Made by a program: the position numbers and the translations under genes. The notes beneath the pieces are model-generated. The model ran no database searches. It saw nothing but the letters and a program-made list of their open reading frames with translations, and was not told the origin of the DNA. Positions 35,545-45,393 of a stretch of 64,000 bases of DNA are shown one piece after another; positions within the stretch are counted from its first letter, which is position 1, and every line of letters begins with the position of its first letter. The stretch is from Symbiobacterium thermophilum IAM 14863 (GTDB taxonomy: Bacteria > Bacillota > Sulfobacillia > Symbiobacteriales > Symbiobacteriaceae): assembly GCF_000009905.1 (NCBI RefSeq), contig NC_006177.1, positions 2,852,001-2,916,000 on the forward strand, in the 5' to 3' direction.

Positions 35545-36630
35545 TCAATCCACGGACACCCACTGTCCCGTCCGGGCCGACTCCTGCACCGCTGCCAGCA
35601 CCCGCTGAACCTGCAGGCCCGTGGCAAAGTTGGGCTCCGCATCCGTCCGGCCATCCCGGACGGCCGTCAGGAACGCAGCCTGGGCGGCCACGCTGAGCGG
35701 CACCGGGTTGCGGCCGCCGGTGTTGATGGTCTCCCACCCGCTGAGGCCGGGCACCTTCTCCTGCTTCAGGTAGAGGTTCAGCTCGTTGTGGTTGGTGAAC
35801 CCGTTGAAGGCCACCGACCCCCGGGTCCCGTAGATCGTCAGGTCCGGCCCCCTGCGCACCCCCGTCGCGAGCCGGGTCGCCTCCATCACGCCGACGCAGC
35901 CGGCCTCCATCTCCATCGTCACCAGGGCGACGTCGTCGACCTTCACCGGCGCCTTCCGGTCGCTGCCTGTCGCCACAGGCCGCTCCTTGATGAAGGTCCG
36001 GGTGAGGCCCATCACCCGGCGGGGACGGCCCAGCAGGAACGTGAGCAGGTCGACGGCGTGGGATCCCAGGTCGTAGAGCACGCCGCCCCCGGTGCGTGCG
36101 CTGTCCAGCCGCCACGTGAGGGGACGCTCCGGGTCCTCGTAGCCCGAGTGCAGGAAGGTGAGCCGAAAGCTGGTGATCTCGCCCAGGGTGCCGTCCCGGA
36201 TCAGGCGGCGCGCCGCCTGGACGGCGGAGCCGAAGCGCATCTGGAAGGCGATCTGGGCCACCCGGCCCGACGCCCGGGCCCTGTCGTACAGGTCCTCCGC
36301 CTCCGCCACCGTCCGGGCCAGGGGCTTCTCGCAGTAGACGTGCTTGCCGGCCGCCAGTGCTGCGGCGGCGATGGGGTGGTGCAGGTCGTCCGGCGTGCAG
36401 ACGTGGATGATGTCGACATCGGGCGAGGCGACGAGCTCGCGCCAGTCGGCGGTGGCAAGAGCGAAGCCGGCCTCGGCCTGCGCCTGCCGGGCGGTCTCGG
36501 GGCGGCTGGTCGCGACCCCCACCAGCTCGATCGGTGCGCCGACGTCCAGGTAGAACGGGATCTGGCGGTAGGCCTCTGCGTGGATGCGTCCGAAGCTGTA
36601 ACCTACGATGCCGATGCGGTAGGGTTTCAT
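35545..36630 (-). CDS. Gfo/Idh/MocA-family oxidoreductase
   Basis: A 361-residue NAD(P)-dependent sugar or inositol dehydrogenase-like enzyme. The Rossmann turn is IGIVGYSFGRIHAEAY near the N-terminus and the family motif CEKPLART, with its catalytic Lys, follows HVYCEKP near residue 95. A C-terminal alpha/beta dimer domain includes DLGSHAVDLLTFLLG with the His-Asp pair. GGGAGGA six bases before the ATG at 36630 (MKPYRIGIVGYS) fixes the start. The substrate is unknown. It is the last typical chromosomal gene before the IS-rich region. Confidence 0.87.
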   Translation of the reverse strand: MKPYRIGIVGYSFGRIHAEAYRQIPFYLDVGAPIELVGVATSRPETARQAQAEAGFALATADWRELVASPDVDIIHVCTPDDLHHPIAAAALAAGKHVYCEKPLARTVAEAEDLYDRARASGRVAQIAFQMRFGSAVQAARRLIRDGTLGEITSFRLTFLHSGYEDPERPLTWRLDSARTGGGVLYDLGSHAVDLLTFLLGRPRRVMGLTRTFIKERPVATGSDRKAPVKVDDVALVTMEMEAGCVGVMEATRLATGVRRGPDLTIYGTRGSVAFNGFTNHNELNLYLKQEKVPGLSGWETINTGGRNPVPLSVAAQAAFLTAVRDGRTDAEPNFATGLQVQRVLAAVQESARTGQWVSVD

Positions 36631-37122
36631 GGGGGATCCTCCCTTCTCGATCGCCCTCATACCGAAAGGTAAGACTTCTCCGATCGTCAGCGCAACTGAC
36701 CCGTAAAGTCCGGCGGCCGCATTTTTCAGAGTTTACACGCCGTCTCCGGTGGTGCGCTTTCGAGGCAGATCTCCGCTAGGATGGGCACAGTCGAGTCCAA
36801 TCGTGCAGGTACACCCTGAAGGATAGCACCTAGATTGGGTTTTCCCCAGTAGACGGCCCAGCCCTTCAAGAAGAAGAGAACGTAGCCTCATTCATTTTTT
36901 CTCCCTCTCTGCAGTACAAGATCGACCGCTAAGGTCTCCCACCTTGGGCACAGCCCGCCGGCCGACTGGAAGGGGGAATCATCCGGAAGATCTGTCCTCC
37001 TTGCACGGGCATGATACGTAAGATTGCTGCACCGCAAGTCTTGTGCGAAGCCTCGCCCGGTCCACAGCCATGCATCTTAGAAGGGCAACAGGCTTCGCCT
37101 GCTTTGCCAACACCAGTTCCCC
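36631..37122. other. Non-coding junction before the first IS21-like element
   Basis: About 490 bases. It includes the upstream region of the oxidoreductase gene. GC content falls noticeably here. I see no gene, no RNA and no tidy repeat; the region marks the transition to the accessory locus. Confidence 0.55.
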
Positions 37123-37250
37123 TGTGTTTGATCAAGAGATTGGGAGCCACTTTGATCATCCAAAAGTGAGCCACCTGACAGCCCTACAGGGCTGTTTTTG
37201 CTTCCATTGCGGTTTCCAGTTGGCGGGTTGCCAGTTTATACCTGCGGGGC

Positions 37251-38024
37251 TTACGGTGTTTCCGGGTGGTGCTTCAAAGCTTCCTGCCGTCGAAGGGTCT
37301 CACGGAACCGGTACGACTCCCCATTCATCTCGATGATGTGGGCCTTGTGAGTCACACGGTCTGCCAACGCTGCTGTCATCTTCTGGTCCCCGAACACCTG
37401 CGGCCATTCCGAGAATTCCAGGTTCGTCGTGATGATCAGGCTGCCCCGCTCGTACCGTGCGGCGACAAAGTGGAAGAGCAGTTCACTGGCCGGGCGGCTG
37501 AGGGACACATAGCCAAGCTCGTCCAGCACGACGAGGTCGAACCGTAGCCACTGCTTTTCGAGGCGGCTGAGGCGGTGCTCGTTCTGCGCCTCCTGCAGTT
37601 CGGCAACGAACTGGCCCACGCGCCAGAAGCGAACGCGGTAGCCCTGTCGGCACGCTGCGATGCCGAGTGCTGTAGCTAGGTGAGTCTTACCTGTCCCGCT
37701 GTTTCCAACAAGGAGGATGTTTTCCCGATCCCGGATGTATTCACTCTTGCTCAGCGCCAGGATCTTGGCCTTGTTCACGGACGGCATGACCGTGAAGTCG
37801 AAGGACTCCAGTGTTTTGGGAACAGGGAAGCCGGCGGCCTTGAGACGGCGCTGGAGTTGGTTGTCTTCCCGATGGATCACCTCCTGTTCCATGAGCGCTT
37901 GTAGGTACTCCTCAAATGTCTTGTTGTGCTCTGCTGCATCCCGCGCCAGCTCCTTGTACAGCCGCCGGACTGTGGGGAGTTTCAGGCGCTTCAGGTAGTA
38001 GTCCAGCAGGAGTTCCTGGCTCAA
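37251..38024 (-). CDS. istB: IS21-like helper ATPase IstB
   Basis: A 257-residue AAA+ protein that assists the transposase in target selection. Walker A is LLVGNSGTGKTHLA, Walker B LVVLDELGYV. It starts with TTG at 38024, overlapping the istA stop (TTGA), a tight coupling usual in IS21. The open frame further upstream to 38174 is antisense-like noise inside istA. Apparently complete; C-terminus GESYRFRETLRRQEALKHHPETP. Confidence 0.88.
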   Translation of the reverse strand: MSQELLLDYYLKRLKLPTVRRLYKELARDAAEHNKTFEEYLQALMEQEVIHREDNQLQRRLKAAGFPVPKTLESFDFTVMPSVNKAKILALSKSEYIRDRENILLVGNSGTGKTHLATALGIAACRQGYRVRFWRVGQFVAELQEAQNEHRLSRLEKQWLRFDLVVLDELGYVSLSRPASELLFHFVAARYERGSLIITTNLEFSEWPQVFGDQKMTAALADRVTHKAHIIEMNGESYRFRETLRRQEALKHHPETP

Positions 38025-39526
38025 TGCACCACACCCCCTTTCAGGAGCCGGTTGTACTCGGCCAGTGAGGGTTGCTGGACCCGAATGCCGGCCAGTTCCC
38101 CGGCGGTGGAGGTCGATGCCTCGGCTCCAAGATCCGGCTGAACAGCAAGGAGTTGCTTGACAGCCGTGTAGCAAGCCGTTCGCTGGGCCAGGGCCAGCTC
38201 CAGAGCGGTACTTACCTCTGAAACCGAATAGGCGCGGTGCAGCATAAGGATCTCGATGAACTCCCGGTCACTGCGGCCCTGCGCCTGCATCTCGGCCCGG
38301 AACTGGTGGTAAACGGGCGGAAGCTGCGCCATCCGGTAGGGTTTCGCCTGCTCTAGCGCCCCTGGCTTTACGTGAAGGAGTTCCAGGTAGTGGTCCAGAT
38401 CGAGGATCTCCCGGTTGCGCTCGTAGCAACGGAGATGACTGGCAATCTTCTCCTGCCCGGCGTAAATGTCGATCCGGTCCCAGTAGGCCCGCACTTGCAG
38501 TGGCCGGTTCGCATACTGAACCGGTACGGAGTAGCGGCAGGTCTCGAACGTCACGCAGGACACCTTGTTGCTGGAAACCAGCGCCACCTTGCAGCAATCG
38601 AATGGCCGGGCAGGGAGAGGGCGCAGGTACTTCTTCTCCTCCTCCCAGCGCTCCAGGATGGACTGCGTCGAGCCCTGGGGGATACGCCTGGCATACTCCA
38701 GGCACCGCTGCCACAGAATGGCGTTGAGTTCGTCCCAGGTTCTGGCTTCCCGGTGTGGCCCGACGATGTAACGCTGGGCGAGACCGACCAGATTCTCTAC
38801 CGAGCCTTTCTCGTTACCGGAAGCCGGATTGCAGAAGTTGCTGTCGATGAGGTAGTGGGTGCGGAAGCTCAGGAAGGCATCCTGCTCTTCCCGGTTGCGG
38901 CCTTCCAGGATTCGTTTCACCGCCTGCTTCAGGTTGTCCAGGGTCATACGGCGGGGAACTCCGCTCAAGCGCTCCAGCGCCCGCCGGAGGCCGTCGAACA
39001 TGGCTTCCTGCCGCTGAGTCGGATACGCAATCACAACCGGCATGCCGCTCCAACGTAAGCGGACACACAGGATCTGGACTGTGACTTCTGCACCGTCGAG
39101 GACCACTACCGCCTCACCCCAATCCACCTCGATGCTCTCACCGGGGTCGTGGGCGAGGGGGATGAAGGCCGGCTGCACTCGCTTCAGCTTCCGGATCTTG
39201 GCGATGTAACGCCGGACGGTAGGTTCGCTGCCCTGGTAGCCCAGGGCAACCAGGTCCTCGTAGATAGTCCTTCCGGTCCACCGTTGTTTGCGGGGCAAAA
39301 TCTCGTTTTCCGCGAGTCGCCGCTCGATCTCTGCCTGAAACTCCGGGGTCAGCACCACGGGCTGAGCCGGCTTCTGCCGCTGGTAGCGCGGCACTTTAGT
39401 CAGCTGTGCGTATTTAGCGACTGTTTTCCGAGAGATTCCGAGCGCCTTCGCCACCTGTCGCTGCGATTTCCCTTCCACATGAAGGAGCCATCTGATACGC
39501 TCAACATGAGCCATCTCGATCTTCAT
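38021..39526 (-). CDS. istA: IS21-like transposase IstA
   Basis: A 501-residue DDE transposase. The N-terminal helix-turn-helix (GKSQRQVAKALGISRKTVAKYA) binds the element ends; the catalytic core has IEVDWGE, TLDNLKQAV and ASGNEKGSVENLVG, giving the D, D and E. Length is normal and no stop or frameshift is seen, so the element may be active. AGGGGTGAAAGG precedes the start. Confidence 0.9.
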   Translation of the reverse strand: MKIEMAHVERIRWLLHVEGKSQRQVAKALGISRKTVAKYAQLTKVPRYQRQKPAQPVVLTPEFQAEIERRLAENEILPRKQRWTGRTIYEDLVALGYQGSEPTVRRYIAKIRKLKRVQPAFIPLAHDPGESIEVDWGEAVVVLDGAEVTVQILCVRLRWSGMPVVIAYPTQRQEAMFDGLRRALERLSGVPRRMTLDNLKQAVKRILEGRNREEQDAFLSFRTHYLIDSNFCNPASGNEKGSVENLVGLAQRYIVGPHREARTWDELNAILWQRCLEYARRIPQGSTQSILERWEEEKKYLRPLPARPFDCCKVALVSSNKVSCVTFETCRYSVPVQYANRPLQVRAYWDRIDIYAGQEKIASHLRCYERNREILDLDHYLELLHVKPGALEQAKPYRMAQLPPVYHQFRAEMQAQGRSDREFIEILMLHRAYSVSEVSTALELALAQRTACYTAVKQLLAVQPDLGAEASTSTAGELAGIRVQQPSLAEYNRLLKGGVVH

Positions 39527-39753
39527 CCTTTCACCCCTGCAAACTGGAAATGCGGTACATCCCAGTTTACAGGTTTGGAAGATTGAGGTGGCTCACTTTT
39601 ACGTGATCAAATGGCCCCCAAATGGCTCCCTTTTAGGTTATCAAACACATCCACCGTTTCGTCGTCAATCGACGGAAGTCAGGTCATGCACGGCAGGGGA
39701 GGCACCGGTTGAGCCAGAATCATTAAGGTACATTGGGAATGCCGGAGGATACT

Positions 39754-41952
39754 ATGCGTACCTCATTACCATTATCTCGTTTCGGACTTGCCATCCTACT
39801 GCTTGTCATCTGGGTCGGTCCTTTTTTCCAAGGGTACTTCTTTCCAACTCCGGCTTTGGCGGCCATGGCAACTACCGCTGGAGCCTTCCTGCTCTGGGCA
39901 GTGGGGCGTAGGAGACAGCACCTTGCCCTCGACCTACCCGGTGATTGGACGGGAGCCCTACTCCTTGCGCTCACGGGTTGGTGCCTGCTCTCGACCCTGT
40001 GGGCCATTTACGTTCGAGATAACCTGACCCTGGTGCTGCAGGTTATGACCGGCTTCGCGGCCTTTGCAGTGGTGAGGGCGGAGAACACGACTGAGGTTCG
40101 CCGTGCAATCGTGTGGGTTCTGAGTCTGAGCGCACTGGTTGTGGCTGTGCTGGGCTTGCTTGAGTACAGCGGCTTCTTTTTGGAACACGTCGCCCTGGGC
40201 AACGTACTTCAAGTCGAACCTCGCCGGAACCGGGTCTACACCCTCTTCCAGTACCCCAACACTGCTGCTATCTTTTTCCTGTCTGCGTTGCTACTGCAGA
40301 ACGCCCGGCTTCTCTCGTCGGAGTCGTGGACGGAGAAGATCGTGCTGGCAGGGACTTCGGCCGTGCTCGCAGTAGCTTGCACCCTAACCCTATCTCGCGG
40401 TGCAGTGCTCATCGCACCTGTAAGCGTGGTATTGCTGTGCATTGGCTTGTCGCCGCACCAGATTCTTCCCTCTCTTCTTCACTGGGTGACCGCCGCTGCA
40501 CTGCCGGTAGCTTTGACGTTGTGGCCAATTACACGTGCGGCGGCGGTCGATGCCTGGCCAACGGTCCTACTGTGGGCCGCGGTGGCTGCCCTGGTGGCTG
40601 CCCTGGGTACTGGGAGCCTGCGAGCACTGCTACAGCTTCCGAGGCGAGTGCAAGTTATCGCCGCGTGCACTCTCCTCGCTGCCCTAACGGTTGTTGGAAC
40701 TGTAGCTGCCCCTCGCGTCTTCAACCAGCTACCCTCCGTTTTCACTCGCATTTCGCACCTGGACCTCAGGGATATTACACAAGACGGTCGCGTCGAGTTT
40801 CTTCGTGATGCAGCGCGACTAGCTGTACGACGACCGTGGGGTTACGGCGGGGGCGGATGGCTTCGCACCTACACGCAAGTGCAGCGATACAACTACGTCG
40901 CTCGAGACCCTCACAGCCACTATGCGCTTACCCTGGTCGAATCTGGCTTTCTGGGACTTGCGCTACTACTCGGAGCCCTGGTGCTCGCTGCGCGAGGCGC
41001 CTTTCAAGCCCGGAGAGGCGACCCCGTCCGCTGGTCGATGGGGGTTGCGGCACTTACGCTGGCTCTACACGCAGCAGTAGACATCGACCTCTCCTACTAC
41101 GCTCTCTGGTTACTACTCTGGACCCTGATCGGAGCGTCGCAAGCCGAGGGTAAGCCTCTTCCGGGAAAGCAAGAACGCCGGCTAACATTTGCGCTGGCGT
41201 TCACGCTGGCCACGGCCACGATACTCGTGAGTAGCACCATGTTTCTTGCTGCGCGCTCGTACAACGACGCTAGTACTGCAGTGTTAGTGGGTGACAACGA
41301 AGCAGCACTGACGGCTGGCCGCCGGGCGATCCGGTTGGATCCACTTAACAGTCAATACCGTACTATGATTCCCACTTCAGAAAACATCAACCGGGCTCTT
41401 CAACTTGACCCGTATAACGAAGAACTTTGGAGGTTTGTCTCAGAAATTTTGGAAGCGCAAGGGGATGTATCCGGGGCGCTAACTGCTGCACGGCAAGCCC
41501 TTGAACTTCGTCCGATGTCAATCGAGCATTATGAACGTGTGGCAGAATTGCTCGTCGGCATCATGACGGAAGCCGTACTAGAGGGTCGCATAACGGAGTC
41601 CGTAGAGATCGCTCAAAAGATAATTGCGTTGGGTGAGACAATGGAGCGACGAGGCGAACCCTCTCTGGAGAAGCAACCAGTGTTGTTTCCAGATTACCTG
41701 GCACTCACGTGGACGCCGCGTATGAGCTTGGCCGCAGGGCAGGCATACTTGGTTACGGGGCAGTTCGAGGCGGCGGACAGATGGTTAACGGCGGCACTAG
41801 CCAACTCACAGACAGCGCCCGACGCCGCTCTTTGGCTACACGCCCTGTACACTCGTACCGGGAATCACGAGAAGCTGGCATCACTGGAACCCGCACCGTC
41901 TGAACAGGCACGAAGCTCCCCGCTTTACGCTGCCCTAATCGGTGTTCAGTAA
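39754..41952 (+). CDS. O-antigen ligase/polymerase-like membrane protein with repeat tail
   Basis: A 732-residue protein. The first 450 or so residues hold about 12 hydrophobic segments and a large extracytoplasmic loop with DGRVEFLRDAARLAVRRPWGYGGGGW and HSHYALTLVESGFLGLALLLG, the Wzy_C/O-antigen ligase pattern. Residues about 500-732 form helical repeats of TPR type (DNEAALTAGRRAIRLDPLN, GDVSGALTAARQALELRPM). It would join or polymerise lipid-linked sugar chains on the outer face of the membrane. GGAGG five bases before the ATG at 39754 sets the start. It lies between two IS21-like elements, on the strand opposite to the main polysaccharide operon. Confidence 0.82.
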   Translation: MRTSLPLSRFGLAILLLVIWVGPFFQGYFFPTPALAAMATTAGAFLLWAVGRRRQHLALDLPGDWTGALLLALTGWCLLSTLWAIYVRDNLTLVLQVMTGFAAFAVVRAENTTEVRRAIVWVLSLSALVVAVLGLLEYSGFFLEHVALGNVLQVEPRRNRVYTLFQYPNTAAIFFLSALLLQNARLLSSESWTEKIVLAGTSAVLAVACTLTLSRGAVLIAPVSVVLLCIGLSPHQILPSLLHWVTAAALPVALTLWPITRAAAVDAWPTVLLWAAVAALVAALGTGSLRALLQLPRRVQVIAACTLLAALTVVGTVAAPRVFNQLPSVFTRISHLDLRDITQDGRVEFLRDAARLAVRRPWGYGGGGWLRTYTQVQRYNYVARDPHSHYALTLVESGFLGLALLLGALVLAARGAFQARRGDPVRWSMGVAALTLALHAAVDIDLSYYALWLLLWTLIGASQAEGKPLPGKQERRLTFALAFTLATATILVSSTMFLAARSYNDASTAVLVGDNEAALTAGRRAIRLDPLNSQYRTMIPTSENINRALQLDPYNEELWRFVSEILEAQGDVSGALTAARQALELRPMSIEHYERVAELLVGIMTEAVLEGRITESVEIAQKIIALGETMERRGEPSLEKQPVLFPDYLALTWTPRMSLAAGQAYLVTGQFEAADRWLTAALANSQTAPDAALWLHALYTRTGNHEKLASLEPAPSEQARSSPLYAALIGVQ

Positions 41953-41966
41953 CGACAACGAGACGT

Positions 41967-42002
41967 TGCCCCCACCGGGATCAAACTCCCACGGTGGGGG
42001 CA
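41967..42002 (+). terminator. Intrinsic terminator of the polymerase-like gene
   Basis: TGCCCCCACCG pairs perfectly with CGGTGGGGGCA (11 bp), 14 bases after the stop codon, followed by CACTTCTT. Confidence 0.85.
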
Positions 42003-42323
42003 CACTTCTTGCCTTCCGAAATCACGGTTCCTTCTCAGAATCAACTCTAACCGACAACCGCCCCCTCAGTTTTCGTTGATATACATCGTAGTATAACTGT
42101 TCCTGCGTATTCCGGACGGATTCGACCACTCATTCCGGTCGAATCCGTCCACTTATTACGGATGAAATCGACCACCGTTTGCGGGGATAGTCGACCGCCC
42201 ATTCCGGCCCAAATCGACCGGCTCGAATCCTAGAGCGAAGCGGCATGGTCGACCATTACAGGGTTTTGCCGGCTCCTCCCGAATTGTGGATAACATCTCC
42301 ACACGAGAGGACGTGGGCAAGCC

Positions 42324-43871
42324 TTGGCAAATCGGACGTTGTCGATGCGCAAGATCAGAGAGATCCTTCGCTTGAAGTGGGAGGTCGGGCTCTCCGCCCG
42401 GCAGATTGCCCGGAGCCTCTCGATCTCGCACAGCACCGTGCTGGACATGCTTCGGCGGCTTGAATGCTCCGGTCTTTCCTGGCCGCTGCCGAACATCGAC
42501 GACGCAGAACTTGAGGCCAAGCTTTACCCAGGAAACCCCCAAGGGCTAGTAGAGCGGCCCTTGCCAGACATGGCCTACATCCACCGGGAACTGGCCCGAA
42601 AAGGGGTTACCCTGCAGCTCCTGTGGTGGGAATATAAGCAGAATCATCCAGATGGGCTGCAGTACAGCCAGTTCTGCCAGCGATACCGGCAGTGGCGTTC
42701 CAAGCTCGATGTCGTTCTCCGGCAACCGCATCGGGCAGGTGAGCAGATGCAGGTGGATTTCGCCGGCGATACCGTGCCCATTCATGACCGCGAGACGGGA
42801 GAGGTTTGGCAGGCTCCGATCTTTGTTGCCGTTCTGCCGGCCAGCAATTACACCTTTGCCAAGGCCTATCCGGCTCAGGACCTGCGTTCCTGGATCAAAG
42901 CCCACTGCGACGCCCTGGAGTTCTTCGGTGGCGTTCCAGAGATCATCGTGCCGGACAATCCGAAGGCCGGCGTCACCCGCGCTTGCCGCTACGAACCGGA
43001 TCTCAACCCGGCTTATCAGGAAATGGCGGCCCATTACGGCGCTGCGGTCATTCCGGCAAGACCCCGCAGCCCCAGGGATAAGGCGAAAGTCGAAAACGCG
43101 GTCCTGGTGGTGGAGCGCTGGATTCTTGCCGCCCTGCGGAACCACACCTTTTTCAGTCTTCACGACGCGAACCGGGCAATTCGAGAGGCCGTGGCCAGAC
43201 TCAACGACCGACCGTTCCAAAAACTCGAAGGAACGCGCCGGAGCCTGTACGAAACGCTGGACAAGCCGGCGTTGCGCCCTTTACCGCCGCAGCGTTATGA
43301 GTTTGCTGAGTGGCGGAAAGCCAAGGTCAATCTCGACTACCATGTCGAGGTCGACCGCAACTACTACAGTGTCCCGTACCCGTTGGTTGGGGAGACGGTG
43401 GATATCCGCCTCACGGACGGCCTGGTGGAAATCTTGCACCGGGGAAAACGAGTAGCCTGCCATCCACGGGCGACCGGCCGTGGACGGTCCGTCACCCAGA
43501 TTCAGCACATGGCAGCCTCCCACCGCCGGCATCGGGAATGGACCCCGTCCAAGTTGCGGCGTTGGGCGGAATCGGTCGGACCCCACACGGCGCAGTTGGT
43601 GGTGACGATCCTGGAGGAGAAGCCGCATCCGGAGCAGGGCTTCCGGTCGTGCCTTGGCATCATCCACCTGGCCAGGAAGTATGGCTCCGACCGTCTCGAA
43701 GCGGCCGCCGCCCGGGCATGTGCGGCCCGGACGTTCAGCTACAGCAGTGTGAAGTCCATCCTGGCCCATAACCTCGATCAAGCGCCGCTGCCTGGCCCGC
43801 CGGACAACCAAGCCACTCCGGTGCATCCCAATCTGCGGGGCCCCGACTATTACGCAGGGGGAGGGCCGTAA
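42324..43871 (+). CDS. istA: IS21-like transposase IstA (copy B)
   Basis: A 515-residue DDE transposase. The helix-turn-helix LSARQIARSLSISHSTVLDML is near residues 24-44, and the catalytic residues lie in MQVDFAGD, IIVPDNPKAGV and RSPRDKAKVENAV. The N-terminus MANRTLSMRKIREIL is the usual one for this lineage and corresponds to a TTG start at 42324. No disruption seen. It ends three bases before istB. Confidence 0.9.
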   Translation: MANRTLSMRKIREILRLKWEVGLSARQIARSLSISHSTVLDMLRRLECSGLSWPLPNIDDAELEAKLYPGNPQGLVERPLPDMAYIHRELARKGVTLQLLWWEYKQNHPDGLQYSQFCQRYRQWRSKLDVVLRQPHRAGEQMQVDFAGDTVPIHDRETGEVWQAPIFVAVLPASNYTFAKAYPAQDLRSWIKAHCDALEFFGGVPEIIVPDNPKAGVTRACRYEPDLNPAYQEMAAHYGAAVIPARPRSPRDKAKVENAVLVVERWILAALRNHTFFSLHDANRAIREAVARLNDRPFQKLEGTRRSLYETLDKPALRPLPPQRYEFAEWRKAKVNLDYHVEVDRNYYSVPYPLVGETVDIRLTDGLVEILHRGKRVACHPRATGRGRSVTQIQHMAASHRRHREWTPSKLRRWAESVGPHTAQLVVTILEEKPHPEQGFRSCLGIIHLARKYGSDRLEAAAARACAARTFSYSSVKSILAHNLDQAPLPGPPDNQATPVHPNLRGPDYYAGGGP

Positions 43872-43874
43872 CGA

Positions 43875-44630
43875 ATGCCCTTGCAGACGACGATTGAAAG
43901 GCTTCGGGAAATGCGGCTTCGCGGCATGGCTGACGCCCTGGTGCGCCAACAGCAGCAACCTGAACTCCAGTCCCTGTCGTTCGAGGAACGTCTGGAACTC
44001 CTCGTGGATCAGGAATGGCTCGACCGGCAAAACCGGCGCCTGGCTCGGCTTCTCAAAGAGGCGAAATTCCGCGTGGCCGCATGCATGGAGGATGTTGACT
44101 ACCAGCATCCGCGCGGCCTGGACCGAACCGTCATGCGGAGCCTCGCCGCATGCCAGTGGGTCGAGTACGGCCAGCACATCCTGATTGTTGGACCCACCGG
44201 TGTGGGGAAAACGTTTATCGCGTGCGCCCTGGGCAACGCCGCCTGCCGGCACGGCTACACCGTTCGCTACTACCGAGTGCCGCGACTCCTTGCCGAGCTG
44301 GCTACCGCTCGGGTTGATGGCTCCCTTCGCCGCATCCTCAACACCCTGGCCCGGACCGATGTACTGATCCTGGACGACTGGGGTCTCGCTCCCATCTCTG
44401 TGGCGGAATCCCGAGACCTTCTCGAAGTCATCGATGATCGTACACAGGCACGGTCGACAGTGATTGCCTCGCAGTTGCCGATCGAAACGTGGCACAGTGT
44501 GATCGGCGACGCTACCGTAGCCGATGCGATCTTGGACCGCCTGGTACATGGTGCGCACAAACTGAACCTGAAGAGGGAATCCATGCGGAAGATAGCGAAC
44601 CTCCAGACATCCCAGTCGAGCATGGCTTAG
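43875..44630 (+). CDS. istB: IS21-like helper ATPase IstB (copy B)
   Basis: A 251-residue AAA+ protein. Walker A is LIVGPTGVGKTFIA and Walker B DVLILDDWGLAP; the second region of homology is SVIGDATVADAILDRLVHGAHKLNL. ATG start directly after the istA stop. Complete. Confidence 0.9.
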   Translation: MPLQTTIERLREMRLRGMADALVRQQQQPELQSLSFEERLELLVDQEWLDRQNRRLARLLKEAKFRVAACMEDVDYQHPRGLDRTVMRSLAACQWVEYGQHILIVGPTGVGKTFIACALGNAACRHGYTVRYYRVPRLLAELATARVDGSLRRILNTLARTDVLILDDWGLAPISVAESRDLLEVIDDRTQARSTVIASQLPIETWHSVIGDATVADAILDRLVHGAHKLNLKRESMRKIANLQTSQSSMA

Positions 44631-44772
44631 CGCTGCCAAGCCATCGCCACTTCGCTCCATCCCCTCAGTGCCACCGCGCTGGCCGGATGAAATCGGAAAC
44701 GGCGGTCGACTTGGATCAGAACCGGTGGTCGGCTTGAACCGGAATCACTGGTCGATTTGACCGGAATACGCA

Positions 44773-45393
44773 CCTGAGACTGGCCACCTGCCGTTTCACA
44801 AGACCCTTCACGATTTTGACTTCAACTTCAGCCTTCCATCGATGAGTGGCAGATCCGTAAGTTGGCAACACTTGCCTTAGTGGCCGAAGCGGCAAGCATT
44901 CTCTTTCTCGGTCCCCCGGGGGTCGGCAAGAGCCACTTCGCAGTTGCACTGGCCGTTGAGGCCATCCACCAAGGGATCGGCGCCTACTTGTCAGTGCCCG
45001 CCATCTCGTGGAAGACCTCCGTCGAACTCGTGCGGAGACAGGTTCGAGAAGCGCATACGGGTCCACACGTCGCCGAGACTCCCGATTATCGACGAACAGG
45101 GCTACCTGACGCTTACCCCAGTAGAAGCCAGTTTGCTCTTCCAGTTAGTCAACTCCCGCTATGAGCGAGGGAGCATCAGCCTCACCAGCACCAAGAGCTT
45201 TGCGGAGTAGGGTGAGGTCTTCGTTGATCCCGTCATCGCCACGGCGATACTGGACCGGCTCTTGCACCACAGCCATATTGTGAATACCTGCGGAGAGAGT
45301 TACCGCTTGAACGAGAAGCGCCGGATCGAACTATACACCACCCCACCGGCCCAGCTTGAAAGACAACTCCCGACCACAGATCGCCGTGGTTAG
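44773..45393 (+). pseudogene. Decayed istB of a third IS21 lineage
   Basis: Reading begins abruptly at HLPFHKTLHDFDFNFQP, lacking the first 60 or so residues of IstB, then keeps Walker A FLGPPGVGKSHFA. A frameshift near 45030-45060 moves the reading to IIDEQGYLTLTPVEASLLFQLVNSRYERG, and an in-frame TAG at about 45208 replaces the Trp of the usual FGEWGEIF. The end [20 protein letters not shown]...[11 protein letters not shown] is clear. The 5' end was lost at the junction with IS21 copy B. Confidence 0.85.

Larger units (their letters stand above)
37123..39649 (-). mobile_element. IS21-like insertion sequence (copy A)
   Basis: Ends TGTGTTTGAT (37123-37132) and ATCAAACACA (39640-39649) are inverted, and inside each end GGGAGCCA and AAAAGTGAGCCACCT repeat in inverted order, the multiple terminal repeats typical of IS21. 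Both istA and istB are intact. No convincing target duplication is seen (TTCCCC left, TCCACC right). Confidence 0.88.
42104..44772 (+). mobile_element. IS21-like insertion sequence (copy B)
   Basis: Terminal TGCGTATTCCGG (42104-42115) is inverted as CCGGAATACGCA (44761-44772). Several internal repeats of the kind TCGACCnnnnnTTCCGG lie inside both ends. It carries intact istA and istB of a lineage different from copy A. No clear target duplication. Its right end abuts a decayed istB of another IS21 lineage. Confidence 0.88.
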
